Source of the DNA: a virus
Direction: 5' to 3' (one strand)
IMG/VR virus record: IMGVR_UViG_3300012920_000007
Span: 1-34,594 of that record
Length of the DNA: 34,594 bases
Shown: positions 28,326 through 34,594 of the stretch, piece after piece
Layout: every line of letters begins with the position of its first letter
How positions within the stretch are numbered: the first letter of the stretch is position 1
The notes under the pieces: generated by a model
Told to the model about the DNA's origin: nothing
What the model saw: only the letters and a program-made list of their open reading frames with translations
Database searches by the model: none
Program-made: the position numbers and the translations under genes

Positions 28326-29530
28326 TATATATTATATTTTTGCTGTAATTCCGTACTTATGTTTTGAATAACTGTATCTGAGAATGATTGGTCATATACT
28401 ATCACTTCTTGAACATCATATTGCCCAAAATAATCAGGAGAGCCACTACTATTTAAAACAGAGCCCAATATAAGCTTGTTAGTGTCATCTGTAGCAGAAA
28501 AATTAAAACTAGCATTATCTGAGCCTTCTGTTTCTGTTCCATCTACATAAAGTGATACATCATCTGTGCTACCATCTAACCTAAATGCGTAAGATGATAT
28601 TTTAGTAGAGGCATCTGCAACTAAAACACCTTCAGTATCACCCTCATTATCTTCTACAATAAATTGCATTTTTAACTTATTAACTAGACCACCACCTATG
28701 TATATGCTATTGTTTGCTCCTGCTTGATTTATACTTAATAAACCATTATACACCTGACCATCTGACCCTGTTGCTTTAGTTACTATAAAAGCAGTAAAGT
28801 TTAAAAATCCTAAGGTTGTTATACCTGAAGTAAGTCCGTTTAAAGATAAATTTTTAGACTGTAAATACTGACTTGTACCATTAAATGAAATATAAGGCTT
28901 ACTGTTTTCAGAATGTGACAGATAATAGTTTGGAAGACTAGATGAGCTTTGGCTTGTATCTATTTCAAAGTGATTGTCATTACCACTTTGGTCTTGCCAA
29001 AATCTTACTCTTTCAGTTCCACCAACAATTTGAGTTGATACACCCTTGTCTGCTCTTAACCAAATTACAGGGCTATTATCAATAATGATACCACCATAGC
29101 TTGGTATGTCGTGAGTAAATGCGTTGAGAGTAAAAGATAATCTTACTTGTATTAACTTATCGTTATACATTTCTTTCTCTCGTTCTATTGATATACTATC
29201 AGGACTTAAAATTACCTCTTTTTTAGTGTAATAAGCAAGTACGCTTTTTATCCATAGTAAAGCATCATCTTTAAGTGTATTATAAGCAGATTCTATGCTT
29301 GTATTAGAGTTTTGAAAGTTTGGTCTAACAAAAAGACATTCAAAAGAATATTCTTCCTGAATATCTCCTTCAGCACCAATAACCTCTGATGTTGGGGGCA
29401 AAACTAAAAGCAAAGGATATGTGTTATTGTGCTTTTCGTTTATTTCGTTTTCATATCCAAAAATAAAGTCACCTAAGCTCCATCTATCTTTAAATACCTT
29501 AACTATTTCTTGCAGCGTGTTTATTGCCAT
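28325..29530 (-). CDS. Tail protein fused to a LamG-like domain
   Basis: A 401-residue two-part protein. Residues 1-140 (LQEIVKVFKDRWSLGDFIFG, EYSFECLFVRPNFQNSNTSI, KLIQVRLSFTLNAFT) look like a small tail-completion or tail-terminator domain. From about 150 a LamG jelly roll follows (VIWLRADKGVSTQIVGGTER, VRFWQDQSGNDNHFEIDTSQ, and VQEVIVYDQSFSDTVIQNIS at the end). The W-x-D-x-S-G-N-D motif is shared with the protein at 31352-32116 (LWDDSSGNNR). Fusion of a tail core domain to a lectin domain would place a sugar binder on the tail shaft. Confidence 0.72.
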   Translation of the reverse strand: MAINTLQEIVKVFKDRWSLGDFIFGYENEINEKHNNTYPLLLVLPPTSEVIGAEGDIQEEYSFECLFVRPNFQNSNTSIESAYNTLKDDALLWIKSVLAYYTKKEVILSPDSISIEREKEMYNDKLIQVRLSFTLNAFTHDIPSYGGIIIDNSPVIWLRADKGVSTQIVGGTERVRFWQDQSGNDNHFEIDTSQSSSSLPNYYLSHSENSKPYISFNGTSQYLQSKNLSLNGLTSGITTLGFLNFTAFIVTKATGSDGQVYNGLLSINQAGANNSIYIGGGLVNKLKMQFIVEDNEGDTEGVLVADASTKISSYAFRLDGSTDDVSLYVDGTETEGSDNASFNFSATDDTNKLILGSVLNSSGSPDYFGQYDVQEVIVYDQSFSDTVIQNISTELQQKYNI

Positions 29531-29838
29531 TATTTAATATTTTTTTGACTTTCTTCTTTTACAGCTATTTCAAAATCAGACTTGGATGTTTTCCAAGCTA
29601 TGTATGTTAAAACCTTATATAGTTTTTCGTCTTTAACGCTTTGTATGGCATCTTTACCGTCTTTTGTAAACAAACCATCCATAGCAACATCATAAAGGCT
29701 GTTAAGCCACCCATATGGCTTCATAATCCTACTAGCCTTTACGACTGCAACAGACTTTGAGTTTCCTGCTCTGAAAACATTCGGATAGCGTTCAGACACA
29801 TTGTTGTTCGTTTGTTCAAAAAAAAACTGAACTCCCAA
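29530..29838 (-). CDS. -1 frame extension of tail assembly chaperone (GT-like)
   Basis: An open frame of 102 codons in the -1 frame relative to the gene at 30392-29739, overlapping it by 100 bases. It has no good start before M38 (MKPYGWLNSLYDVAMDGLFT); the longest start is TTG. Homologous-looking segments (YGWLNSLYDVAMDGLFTKDG, LYKVLTYIAWKTS) are common in tail regions of Bacteroidetes phages. The T9 run at 29826-29818 lies at the very beginning of the overlap, so a -1 slip would give a 287-residue fusion. Independent translation from M38 is the alternative. Confidence 0.65.
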   Translation of the reverse strand: MGVQFFFEQTNNNVSERYPNVFRAGNSKSVAVVKASRIMKPYGWLNSLYDVAMDGLFTKDGKDAIQSVKDEKLYKVLTYIAWKTSKSDFEIAVKEESQKNIK

Positions 29839-30392
29839 ACGATATCCATTGTAAGTTTTCTAAATTTAGCGACTTTATCGTCTATATTATCTAAATCTAC
29901 TTCCTCATCAACTGCTTTGCACATTATAGCCATTTGTTCAGGCAAAATGTCAAACCTTCCGTTTTTCAAATACTCAACTCCCATCTCTAGCTGATTTGCT
30001 TCAATATATTCTCCAAATGTTCCTTCGCTAAAAAAGTTCATTGGAAAATAGTATTTTACGCCATCAACATCAAAACTATCTATTCCCTTCGGCTCATAAT
30101 CTTTCATTATATTATCTAATGAAGAAATTACAGCATCTACATCATCAACAGGATATTTATTTACATCTTTTTCGCTTACTCCTGTCATATAGCAAAAAAG
30201 CTCTCTATACATCTTAGTTTGTTGAACAAAGAAAAACTTGCTCAAATCTTTACCTTCATCTTCTTTTTTCTGCTCCTCTGTTCTTTGATACTTTTTGATT
30301 ATCTGATAAATACCACAATAGTAATCTATTGTCATTTCTTCCCATTGACAAGGTATAGACTTTTCTTTACCGTTAATCTCTAATACTAACAT
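29739..30392 (-). CDS. Tail assembly chaperone-like protein (G-like)
   Basis: A 217-residue protein, acidic, with a WEEMTIDYYCGIYQIIKKYQ start and GVKYYFPMNFFSEGTFGEYI followed by EANQLEMGVEYLKNG. This layout (substrate-like N-terminal strands and helices, then a helical end) fits tail assembly chaperones of Bacteroidetes phages. Frame 0 ends 25 codons after a slippery T run; the -1 frame continues for 95 codons. The product would bind the tape measure and tube during tail assembly. Such genes usually lie beside the tape measure, but here it is 8 kb upstream, which lowers confidence in the name. Confidence 0.6.
   Translation of the reverse strand: MLVLEINGKEKSIPCQWEEMTIDYYCGIYQIIKKYQRTEEQKKEDEGKDLSKFFFVQQTKMYRELFCYMTGVSEKDVNKYPVDDVDAVISSLDNIMKDYEPKGIDSFDVDGVKYYFPMNFFSEGTFGEYIEANQLEMGVEYLKNGRFDILPEQMAIMCKAVDEEVDLDNIDDKVAKFRKLTMDIVWEFSFFLNKRTTMCLNAIRMFSEQETQSLLQS
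29817..29826 (-). promoter_or_regulatory. Slippery site for -1 ribosomal frameshift
   Basis: Minus strand: nine T then G, read in frame 0 as AGT TTT TTT TTG. Two X_XXY_YYZ heptamers fit, T_TTT_TTT and T_TTT_TTG. A slip of -1 moves translation from residue 192 of the 217-residue protein into the frame ending at 29530, giving 287 residues. This mirrors the lambda G/GT arrangement. Confidence 0.65.
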
Positions 30393-30810
30393 CTTCTCTA
30401 AGTTTGATAAACTCTTTTTCTAGGTTTTCTCTTTCTTCGTGCTCTTTTAGTACATCAGAAAGGTTTCCTACTAAATTTAGTGTTGACTTTATAAATCTAT
30501 CTTGCTCTTGTTCAAAATCAACAAAATTTTCTATTTTTTTGTTTTTCATACCTGTCAAAAACCCTAAACAAGCATAAAGACTTAAAGTTGGTATCATATA
30601 CATCCATTCATCTTTACTTCTTTGTTTTTCAGTAAAAGATTTGAAATCATTGGAATATGTTATGATTGTATCTAAAATTTCTTGAAAATCTTTGAACTTA
30701 CCATAATTTTTATCGTGCTCAGTTATTTTATACAATCTAGACTGCAAAAACTTCAAATGACCTGTAATAAGCCTTTTATGTGCTGAGTTTAGTGTTTTTA
30801 CTCTTTTCAT
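30373..30810 (-). CDS. Hypothetical helical protein
   Basis: A 145-residue, basic, largely helical protein (MKRVKTLNSAHKRLITGHLK) with a weakly hydrophobic stretch at about 70-88 (MYMIPTLSLYACLGFLTGMK). It overlaps the chaperone-like gene by 20 bases and may work with it in tail assembly. No family recognised. Confidence 0.6.
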   Translation of the reverse strand: MKRVKTLNSAHKRLITGHLKFLQSRLYKITEHDKNYGKFKDFQEILDTIITYSNDFKSFTEKQRSKDEWMYMIPTLSLYACLGFLTGMKNKKIENFVDFEQEQDRFIKSTLNLVGNLSDVLKEHEERENLEKEFIKLREDVSIRD

Positions 30811-30812
30811 AA

Positions 30813-31352
30813 CTATACAGTTAGTGTTACTGTTTGTTTTTTACCACCAAAACCTGCTGAATATACTACAACATCATATCTGCCACCTCTAGGTATTATT
30901 GTTTGTATTGTGGTAGCCGTTATATTTGATGGTGTAAATATTTTCCAAGTATTTCTATCAAATAAAAATTTTGTTTTTTCCGTTCCTGTAGATGCTGAAG
31001 CAGTCCAAGTTACAGTATCTCCCTCTCTAAATTTTAGAACATTTGGTGTTAATTTTATTGTTCCTGTTCTAGTATAATGTACTTTTCCGTCAACGTGTTT
31101 TTCATAAGACTTTTCATTTTTTAGATATTCCATTTCTGCATCTTGTTCTCTTAATACTTTAAGCTTTTCAGATGTAGATAGTGAGTTTTTTTGTGTTGCT
31201 CCATCAATAACACACATATATATGTCGTTTGCAGCATCTAGCTCTGTAGGAAAATCTATACTCTCCCCTGATGGCTTTCCTAGTGCTGTATTAACTCTAT
31301 TTATTGCAGCTTGACACTCTGCCTGTGTTCCTTTGAAAAATTCTCTTGCCAT
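30813..31352 (-). CDS. Virion protein with Ig-like C-terminal domain
   Basis: A 179-residue protein. Residues 1-80 (EFFKGTQAECQAAINRVNTA, LGKPSGESIDFP) resemble an N-terminal module seen in Bacteroidetes phage tail proteins. Residues about 92-179 look like an Ig or PKD-type beta sandwich (TGTIKLTPNVLKFREGDTVT, GGRYDVVVYSAGFGGKKQTV). Such domains decorate virions and bind surfaces weakly. It is TAATG-coupled to the LamG protein before it. Confidence 0.6.
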   Translation of the reverse strand: MAREFFKGTQAECQAAINRVNTALGKPSGESIDFPTELDAANDIYMCVIDGATQKNSLSTSEKLKVLREQDAEMEYLKNEKSYEKHVDGKVHYTRTGTIKLTPNVLKFREGDTVTWTASASTGTEKTKFLFDRNTWKIFTPSNITATTIQTIIPRGGRYDVVVYSAGFGGKKQTVTLTV

Positions 31353-32116
31353 TATATTCCTACTCTTGTTTTTATATCATCTATTACTAAATCAAAATTT
31401 GCATCAGAAAGCCCTGAATTATATACTGCTACTTCTGCTATGGTAATTTCTGTTCCTGAAGCAGATTTAGTCCCCAAAACATCTATATCAAATGTAGCAG
31501 TTGTATTACTTTCTGTTGTGCTACTTACAACATTTGACCTGCTATTTCTAAAAAATTCCAATGTTGTGCCACTTCTTCTTACTGCAAAAACAAAAAGTTG
31601 ATTATTTACGTGAGGAAATGCTGTTTCAACACTATCTGTGTGGGCGTAATTTTGGTCACTAACATTTCCACCAAATGAATAATAGCTTCCTGTTAAAAAG
31701 CTAAGATTACCTACAGATAGACTATCGTTTGTTGTACTACCACTTATTACATTATTTATTTTAGTTGTTCCTGAGTTAAAAGGCATCCTTACTGCCATAA
31801 ATGCTGTAAATTCGTTTGTGTTTGGAAAATCACTATCTGTACCATATGTACTATTCAATTCCAAATACTTATCTGAACTAAAAATTACTGTATTGTCATA
31901 CGCCGTAAACTCAGGTCTTCTGTTGGTAGCAGTAATATTTCCCATTTTTCTGTTATTACCACTACTATCATCCCAAAGTGATACCTCTGTGCCACTTGTT
32001 GTTATACCTGTATTGAATTTATACCAAGCTTGTAGTCCACTAATATCTGTTAAAGCAAACCCACTTGACCTAACTCTAGGGCTACCTACGCCCATATGTA
32101 ATCCTAAACTAAGCAT
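31352..32116 (-). CDS. Virion protein, LamG / concanavalin A-like domain
   Basis: A 254-residue protein in which residues about 22-250 form one LamG-type domain: ISGLQAWYKFNTGITTSGTE, VSLWDDSSGNNRKMGNITAT, FTAFMAVRM, and IAEVAVYNSGLSDANFDLVI at the end. This family binds carbohydrate. The short N-terminus (MLSLGLHMGVGSPRVRSSG) probably docks to the virion. It lies between two small virion genes right after the terminase, a less usual place for a host-recognition protein. Confidence 0.75.
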   Translation of the reverse strand: MLSLGLHMGVGSPRVRSSGFALTDISGLQAWYKFNTGITTSGTEVSLWDDSSGNNRKMGNITATNRRPEFTAYDNTVIFSSDKYLELNSTYGTDSDFPNTNEFTAFMAVRMPFNSGTTKINNVISGSTTNDSLSVGNLSFLTGSYYSFGGNVSDQNYAHTDSVETAFPHVNNQLFVFAVRRSGTTLEFFRNSRSNVVSSTTESNTTATFDIDVLGTKSASGTEITIAEVAVYNSGLSDANFDLVIDDIKTRVGI

Positions 32117-32117
32117 A

Positions 32118-32396
32118 TTAGTTTCTAGGATATCCTATTACTACACCACTTGTAAGAGTAATCGCTGTTACATTTAGCATCAATGTAGTACCTGCAGGTA
32201 AAGTTGTCTGTAAACCTGCTGCATTGGTAACCTCACTATCGCAAGTTATAGAAGCAACAACAGTTTCCGTTACGCAATAAACGCAATAGAAGTCCTTACC
32301 TGTATGAGCATTTCCATCACTAATAATCTCAATGCCTTTGGTTTCACCCAACATTCTCATTAAAGCAATGTTATCATCTAAAAATTCGTAAGCCAT
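32118..32396 (-). CDS. Small beta-rich virion protein
   Basis: A 92-residue protein: a helical start (MAYEFLDDNIALMRMLGETK), then strands with FYCVYCVTETVVASITCDSE and PAGTTLMLNVTAITLTSGVV. Four cysteines, C38, C41 and two later, are unusual for a virion surface protein. The second half has a Thr-rich repeat look, as in trimeric fibre or decoration proteins. Role inferred from its place next to LamG genes. Confidence 0.5.
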   Translation of the reverse strand: MAYEFLDDNIALMRMLGETKGIEIISDGNAHTGKDFYCVYCVTETVVASITCDSEVTNAAGLQTTLPAGTTLMLNVTAITLTSGVVIGYPRN

Positions 32397-32486
32397 ATCG
32401 TTTCAATTTTATATATTATTATCCATTTTTGCAAAATTGCCACTTTATTTTCTTGTACATTAGAAAATTTGTTGTGAATTTACAAA

Positions 32487-33914
32487 TTATCCAAAATAAA
32501 GCACTTTTCCACCTCTAAAATGCTTATTTAGTGCCATAACTAAGCAATCTACCATATCGTCGTGCTTTGCAGCAGGAAATTGTTGACATTGCAACAAAAA
32601 CTCCTCATTCCAAGCACCTTTGAGCAAAGACACCCTACCACTCTCTATACTAGCACTAATATCTTGAACTCTGGCGACTTTATCCTTAGTTGGTGGCTTA
32701 TCTTCCTTAACATTCAGTCCTGTTTCCCTAATTAGTGTCTGAACAATGGATTTACCACTAGCTTTTGGCTCTACATATATTTTTGACCTACTTGAGTAAC
32801 CATTTTTATGCACAAACTTACCTATGTGCTTAATTAAATCAGGAAACTCCAATCTTACATTTTGAACTTCTAGTATCTGCCACTTGTTCTCAAAGAACTT
32901 ATAAGCCATAAGTGCAGATGGGTCGTTCTTCTGACTAGCAGTATATGCAGGGTCAATAACAAAATGCACATCACCATCAATTTTATCAGTATCAATTCTA
33001 AACCAATTTTTTTGTATCATACCACTATCTGCAGGTGTAGGTCTTTGTTGCAGTTGCCCTGCATACCCATAAGAGCCAAGAGCAGACTTATAGTCATCTA
33101 ATATCTCTCTACCAAACCTTTCTTCCCAAAAAAGTCCATTTTTATAGTTTTCTTCTAAGTGTTGAGGTTTTAAATCATCAGATAATTCTGCAGGAATACA
33201 TATATGCTTGTGCTTATCAGGTGAATTGTATAATAGATAGCCACTAAGGTCATCTTCGTGAACTCTCTGCATAATTATTATCCTTACCCCTGTCATTGGA
33301 TTGTTTAGTCTTGAGTATAGTGTTGACTTATACCATTCGTTAGCATTATCTCTTTCTGTTTCGGATGCTGCATTTTTTGGTGATGTTGGGTCGTCAACTA
33401 AAATTATATCCCCCCCCTGTCCTGTAACAGAGCCACCTACAGATGTTGCCCTGCGAACACCAAGAAAAGTGTTCTCATATCTAGCCTTGAGGTTTTGGTC
33501 TTTTTTGATTTGATATGTTTCGCCCCAATGATTTTGATACCATTCGCTTTGAATAATATCTCTACTCCTAGTTGCGTGTTCTATACTAATCTCTGCAGAA
33601 TAGGAAGCAGTAATAAATCTCATTTTGGGGTAAACAGCCCAACACCAAGCAGGAAACATAACTGTTACAAGAAGTGATTTGGTACTACGGAAGGGTATAT
33701 TGATTATTATGTCTTTATCTTTCTTTCTGCCTTCTTTGATTCTTTCTGCTTCTGCTTGTAATATATCACAAAGGTATTTATGGTGAAAGTTTGTTGATAG
33801 GGGTACTGATGGCTCTGCTATATCCCAAGCCTTTACAAAGAACTCGTAAAAGGATTTTTCACAAATGGCTTTTTCCATAGCCATCATCAGTTGCTTCTTA
33901 TGATTTTCTTTCAT
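32487..33914 (-). CDS. terL: Terminase large subunit
   Basis: A 475-residue packaging ATPase-nuclease. Walker A-like IPFRSTKS (73-80) has T-K-S instead of the usual G-K-S/T, as in the Terminase_6 class; Walker B is IILVDDP (170-176). The C-terminal nuclease has D321 (HFVIDPAYTA), E382 (IYVEPKAS) and D452/D453 (KHDDMVDCLVMAL). It cuts concatemers and pumps DNA into the head through the portal. Its start overlaps the small terminase stop by one base. Confidence 0.96.
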   Translation of the reverse strand: MKENHKKQLMMAMEKAICEKSFYEFFVKAWDIAEPSVPLSTNFHHKYLCDILQAEAERIKEGRKKDKDIIINIPFRSTKSLLVTVMFPAWCWAVYPKMRFITASYSAEISIEHATRSRDIIQSEWYQNHWGETYQIKKDQNLKARYENTFLGVRRATSVGGSVTGQGGDIILVDDPTSPKNAASETERDNANEWYKSTLYSRLNNPMTGVRIIIMQRVHEDDLSGYLLYNSPDKHKHICIPAELSDDLKPQHLEENYKNGLFWEERFGREILDDYKSALGSYGYAGQLQQRPTPADSGMIQKNWFRIDTDKIDGDVHFVIDPAYTASQKNDPSALMAYKFFENKWQILEVQNVRLEFPDLIKHIGKFVHKNGYSSRSKIYVEPKASGKSIVQTLIRETGLNVKEDKPPTKDKVARVQDISASIESGRVSLLKGAWNEEFLLQCQQFPAAKHDDMVDCLVMALNKHFRGGKVLYFG

Positions 33915-34282
33915 TATACTTCTTCAAATTCTGTATCATCTGCTTCCATCTCAGCCATCTTTTCTTTTAGCTGCTCAACACTCATTGAATCGTCAAGAGT
34001 TATTTCTATTTTGGTATTACCATTGGCACTAATCTCAGTTGCCTGTAATTTAGGTATAGCATAATTTAAAAGCTTGGCTACTGCACCAATATATGCTTCA
34101 GGATTTTTCTCTGCTAACTTTTCTAAAGCATTCCTAATATTTTCTTCCTGCCCTGCTAAAGCCATAGTCAAAACTTCTCTTGAAAATTTTGTAACTCTAT
34201 TCATTGAGCCCTTAGTTCTGCCCCCAACAGTATTGCCAACTGCAAAAGGTTTACCAATAACTTTCTTCTTTTTTTCTTCCAT
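33914..34282 (-). CDS. Terminase small subunit-like protein
   Basis: A 122-residue protein upstream of and coupled to the large subunit (TAATG). The N-terminus GKPFAVGNTVGGRTKGSMNR, with the K-P-F-x-x-G-N-x-G-G-R pattern, is common in phage small terminase-like proteins. The middle is helical (YIGAVAKLLNYAIPK) and the C-terminus acidic. It should recognise the packaging site, which may lie in the 34283-34594 region directly upstream. Confidence 0.8.
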   Translation of the reverse strand: MEEKKKKVIGKPFAVGNTVGGRTKGSMNRVTKFSREVLTMALAGQEENIRNALEKLAEKNPEAYIGAVAKLLNYAIPKLQATEISANGNTKIEITLDDSMSVEQLKEKMAEMEADDTEFEEV

Positions 34283-34485
34283 AATGCAACTATACTAATA
34301 AAATTGAAATATCTCTCACATTTTTATTGCAAACTGCACTTTTCACAATGCTTTTTCTAAAAATTAAGTTTTCTAAACGCTAACTTCGTATCTCTATTCC
34401 AAAGTGTTTTAATCTAAACAACTTTTCTAAAAATAACAACATATAAAATTGAAATAGGATTTGTTATGGTTGCATATATGTGGCT
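34283..34485. other. Intergenic region upstream of the terminase genes
   Basis: No gene seen. Contains a 14-bp direct repeat, ATAAAATTGAAATA, at 34298-34311 and 34443-34456, and three copies of TTTTCTAAA at 34353, 34369 and 34423. No consensus TAnnTTTG promoter is found on the minus strand; late transcription may use a different signal or a phage activator. Together with 1-219 it forms the only long gap besides 1831-2220. Confidence 0.55.
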
Positions 34486-34594
34486 ATGTTGGTAATCCAT
34501 ATAAAAGGACGGATTTTCTTGTCAGATTGTCAGTAAATCAGTAAAAAAAAGCGTTAGAATCGTGAATATTTGTATAAATAAAGAAAATTTGTAG
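34486..34594. repeat. Right copy of 109-bp terminal direct repeat
   Basis: Exact copy of bases 1..109, in the intergenic space upstream of the terminase genes. Once the two copies are merged, the gap between the last early gene (ending at 220) and the small terminase gene is about 420 bases. That is a usual place for a packaging site and for divergence between the end of the early operon and the start of the late operon. Confidence 0.95.

Noticed and set aside
1-34594. tRNA genes, CRISPR arrays, integrase, toxin-antitoxin or anti-phage defence genes
   Set aside because: I looked for cloverleaf-like segments, regular repeats with spacers, and the motifs of these protein families and saw none that I could support.

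Overview
The window looks like one complete genome of a tailed double-stranded DNA phage. The first 109 bases recur exactly as the last 109, so the contig is a closed circle of 34,485 unique bases or carries short terminal repeats. Every credible gene lies on the minus strand, so the genome reads from high to low coordinates. The host is probably a member of Bacteroidetes, most likely a flavobacterium. The DNA is AT-rich, starts lack Shine-Dalgarno sequences, several promoters match the Bacteroidetes TTTG-N19/20-TAnnTTTG type, and there is a DUF3127 protein, a family typical of that phylum. A 1168-residue tape measure with HK97-type head and tail proteins indicates a siphovirus. I see no integrase, recombinase or CI-type repressor, so a virulent lifestyle is likely but not proven.

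Layout in reading order: small and large terminase (34282-32487); a block of beta-rich, lectin-like virion proteins (32396-30813); a tail-chaperone-like pair joined by a probable -1 frameshift (30392-29530); tail tip and adhesion proteins (29530-22241); an HK97 gp10-like protein and the tape measure (22241-18233); a small HTH regulator (18166-17840); then the head module: ClpP-like protease with a nested scaffold, major capsid protein, a likely tail tube protein, portal and connectors (17796-12195); two further virion proteins (12195-11103); and a lysis cassette of tiny membrane proteins, a DUF5675 enzyme and a 3TM holin (11099-9363). Two strong hairpins bracket the tail tube gene and another follows the holin.

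Below 9208 lies the early and replication region: a metallophosphoesterase, an annealing-protein-like protein, several small proteins, a DUF3127 single-strand-binding-like protein with an SSB-type acidic tail, a DnaA-domain-IV-like protein, a replisome-organizer-like protein and its partner, a winged-helix protein, an M20/M42-like metallopeptidase, a VRR-NUC nuclease, a DUF3310 protein and an HTH protein. Four promoter regions share an architecture here, and three of them share an almost identical leader. The region ends with small unknown proteins, a 390-base intergenic segment with a six-copy iteron array (candidate origin or control region), and a strong terminator at 122-148.

The most interesting items are the probable programmed -1 frameshift, the iteron array near a DnaA-like protein, a G-rich leader RNA, a perfect operator-like palindrome inside a promoter, a phage-encoded peptidase with a zinc-ribbon tail, three separate lectin-like virion proteins, and a module order in which the tail genes precede the head genes.
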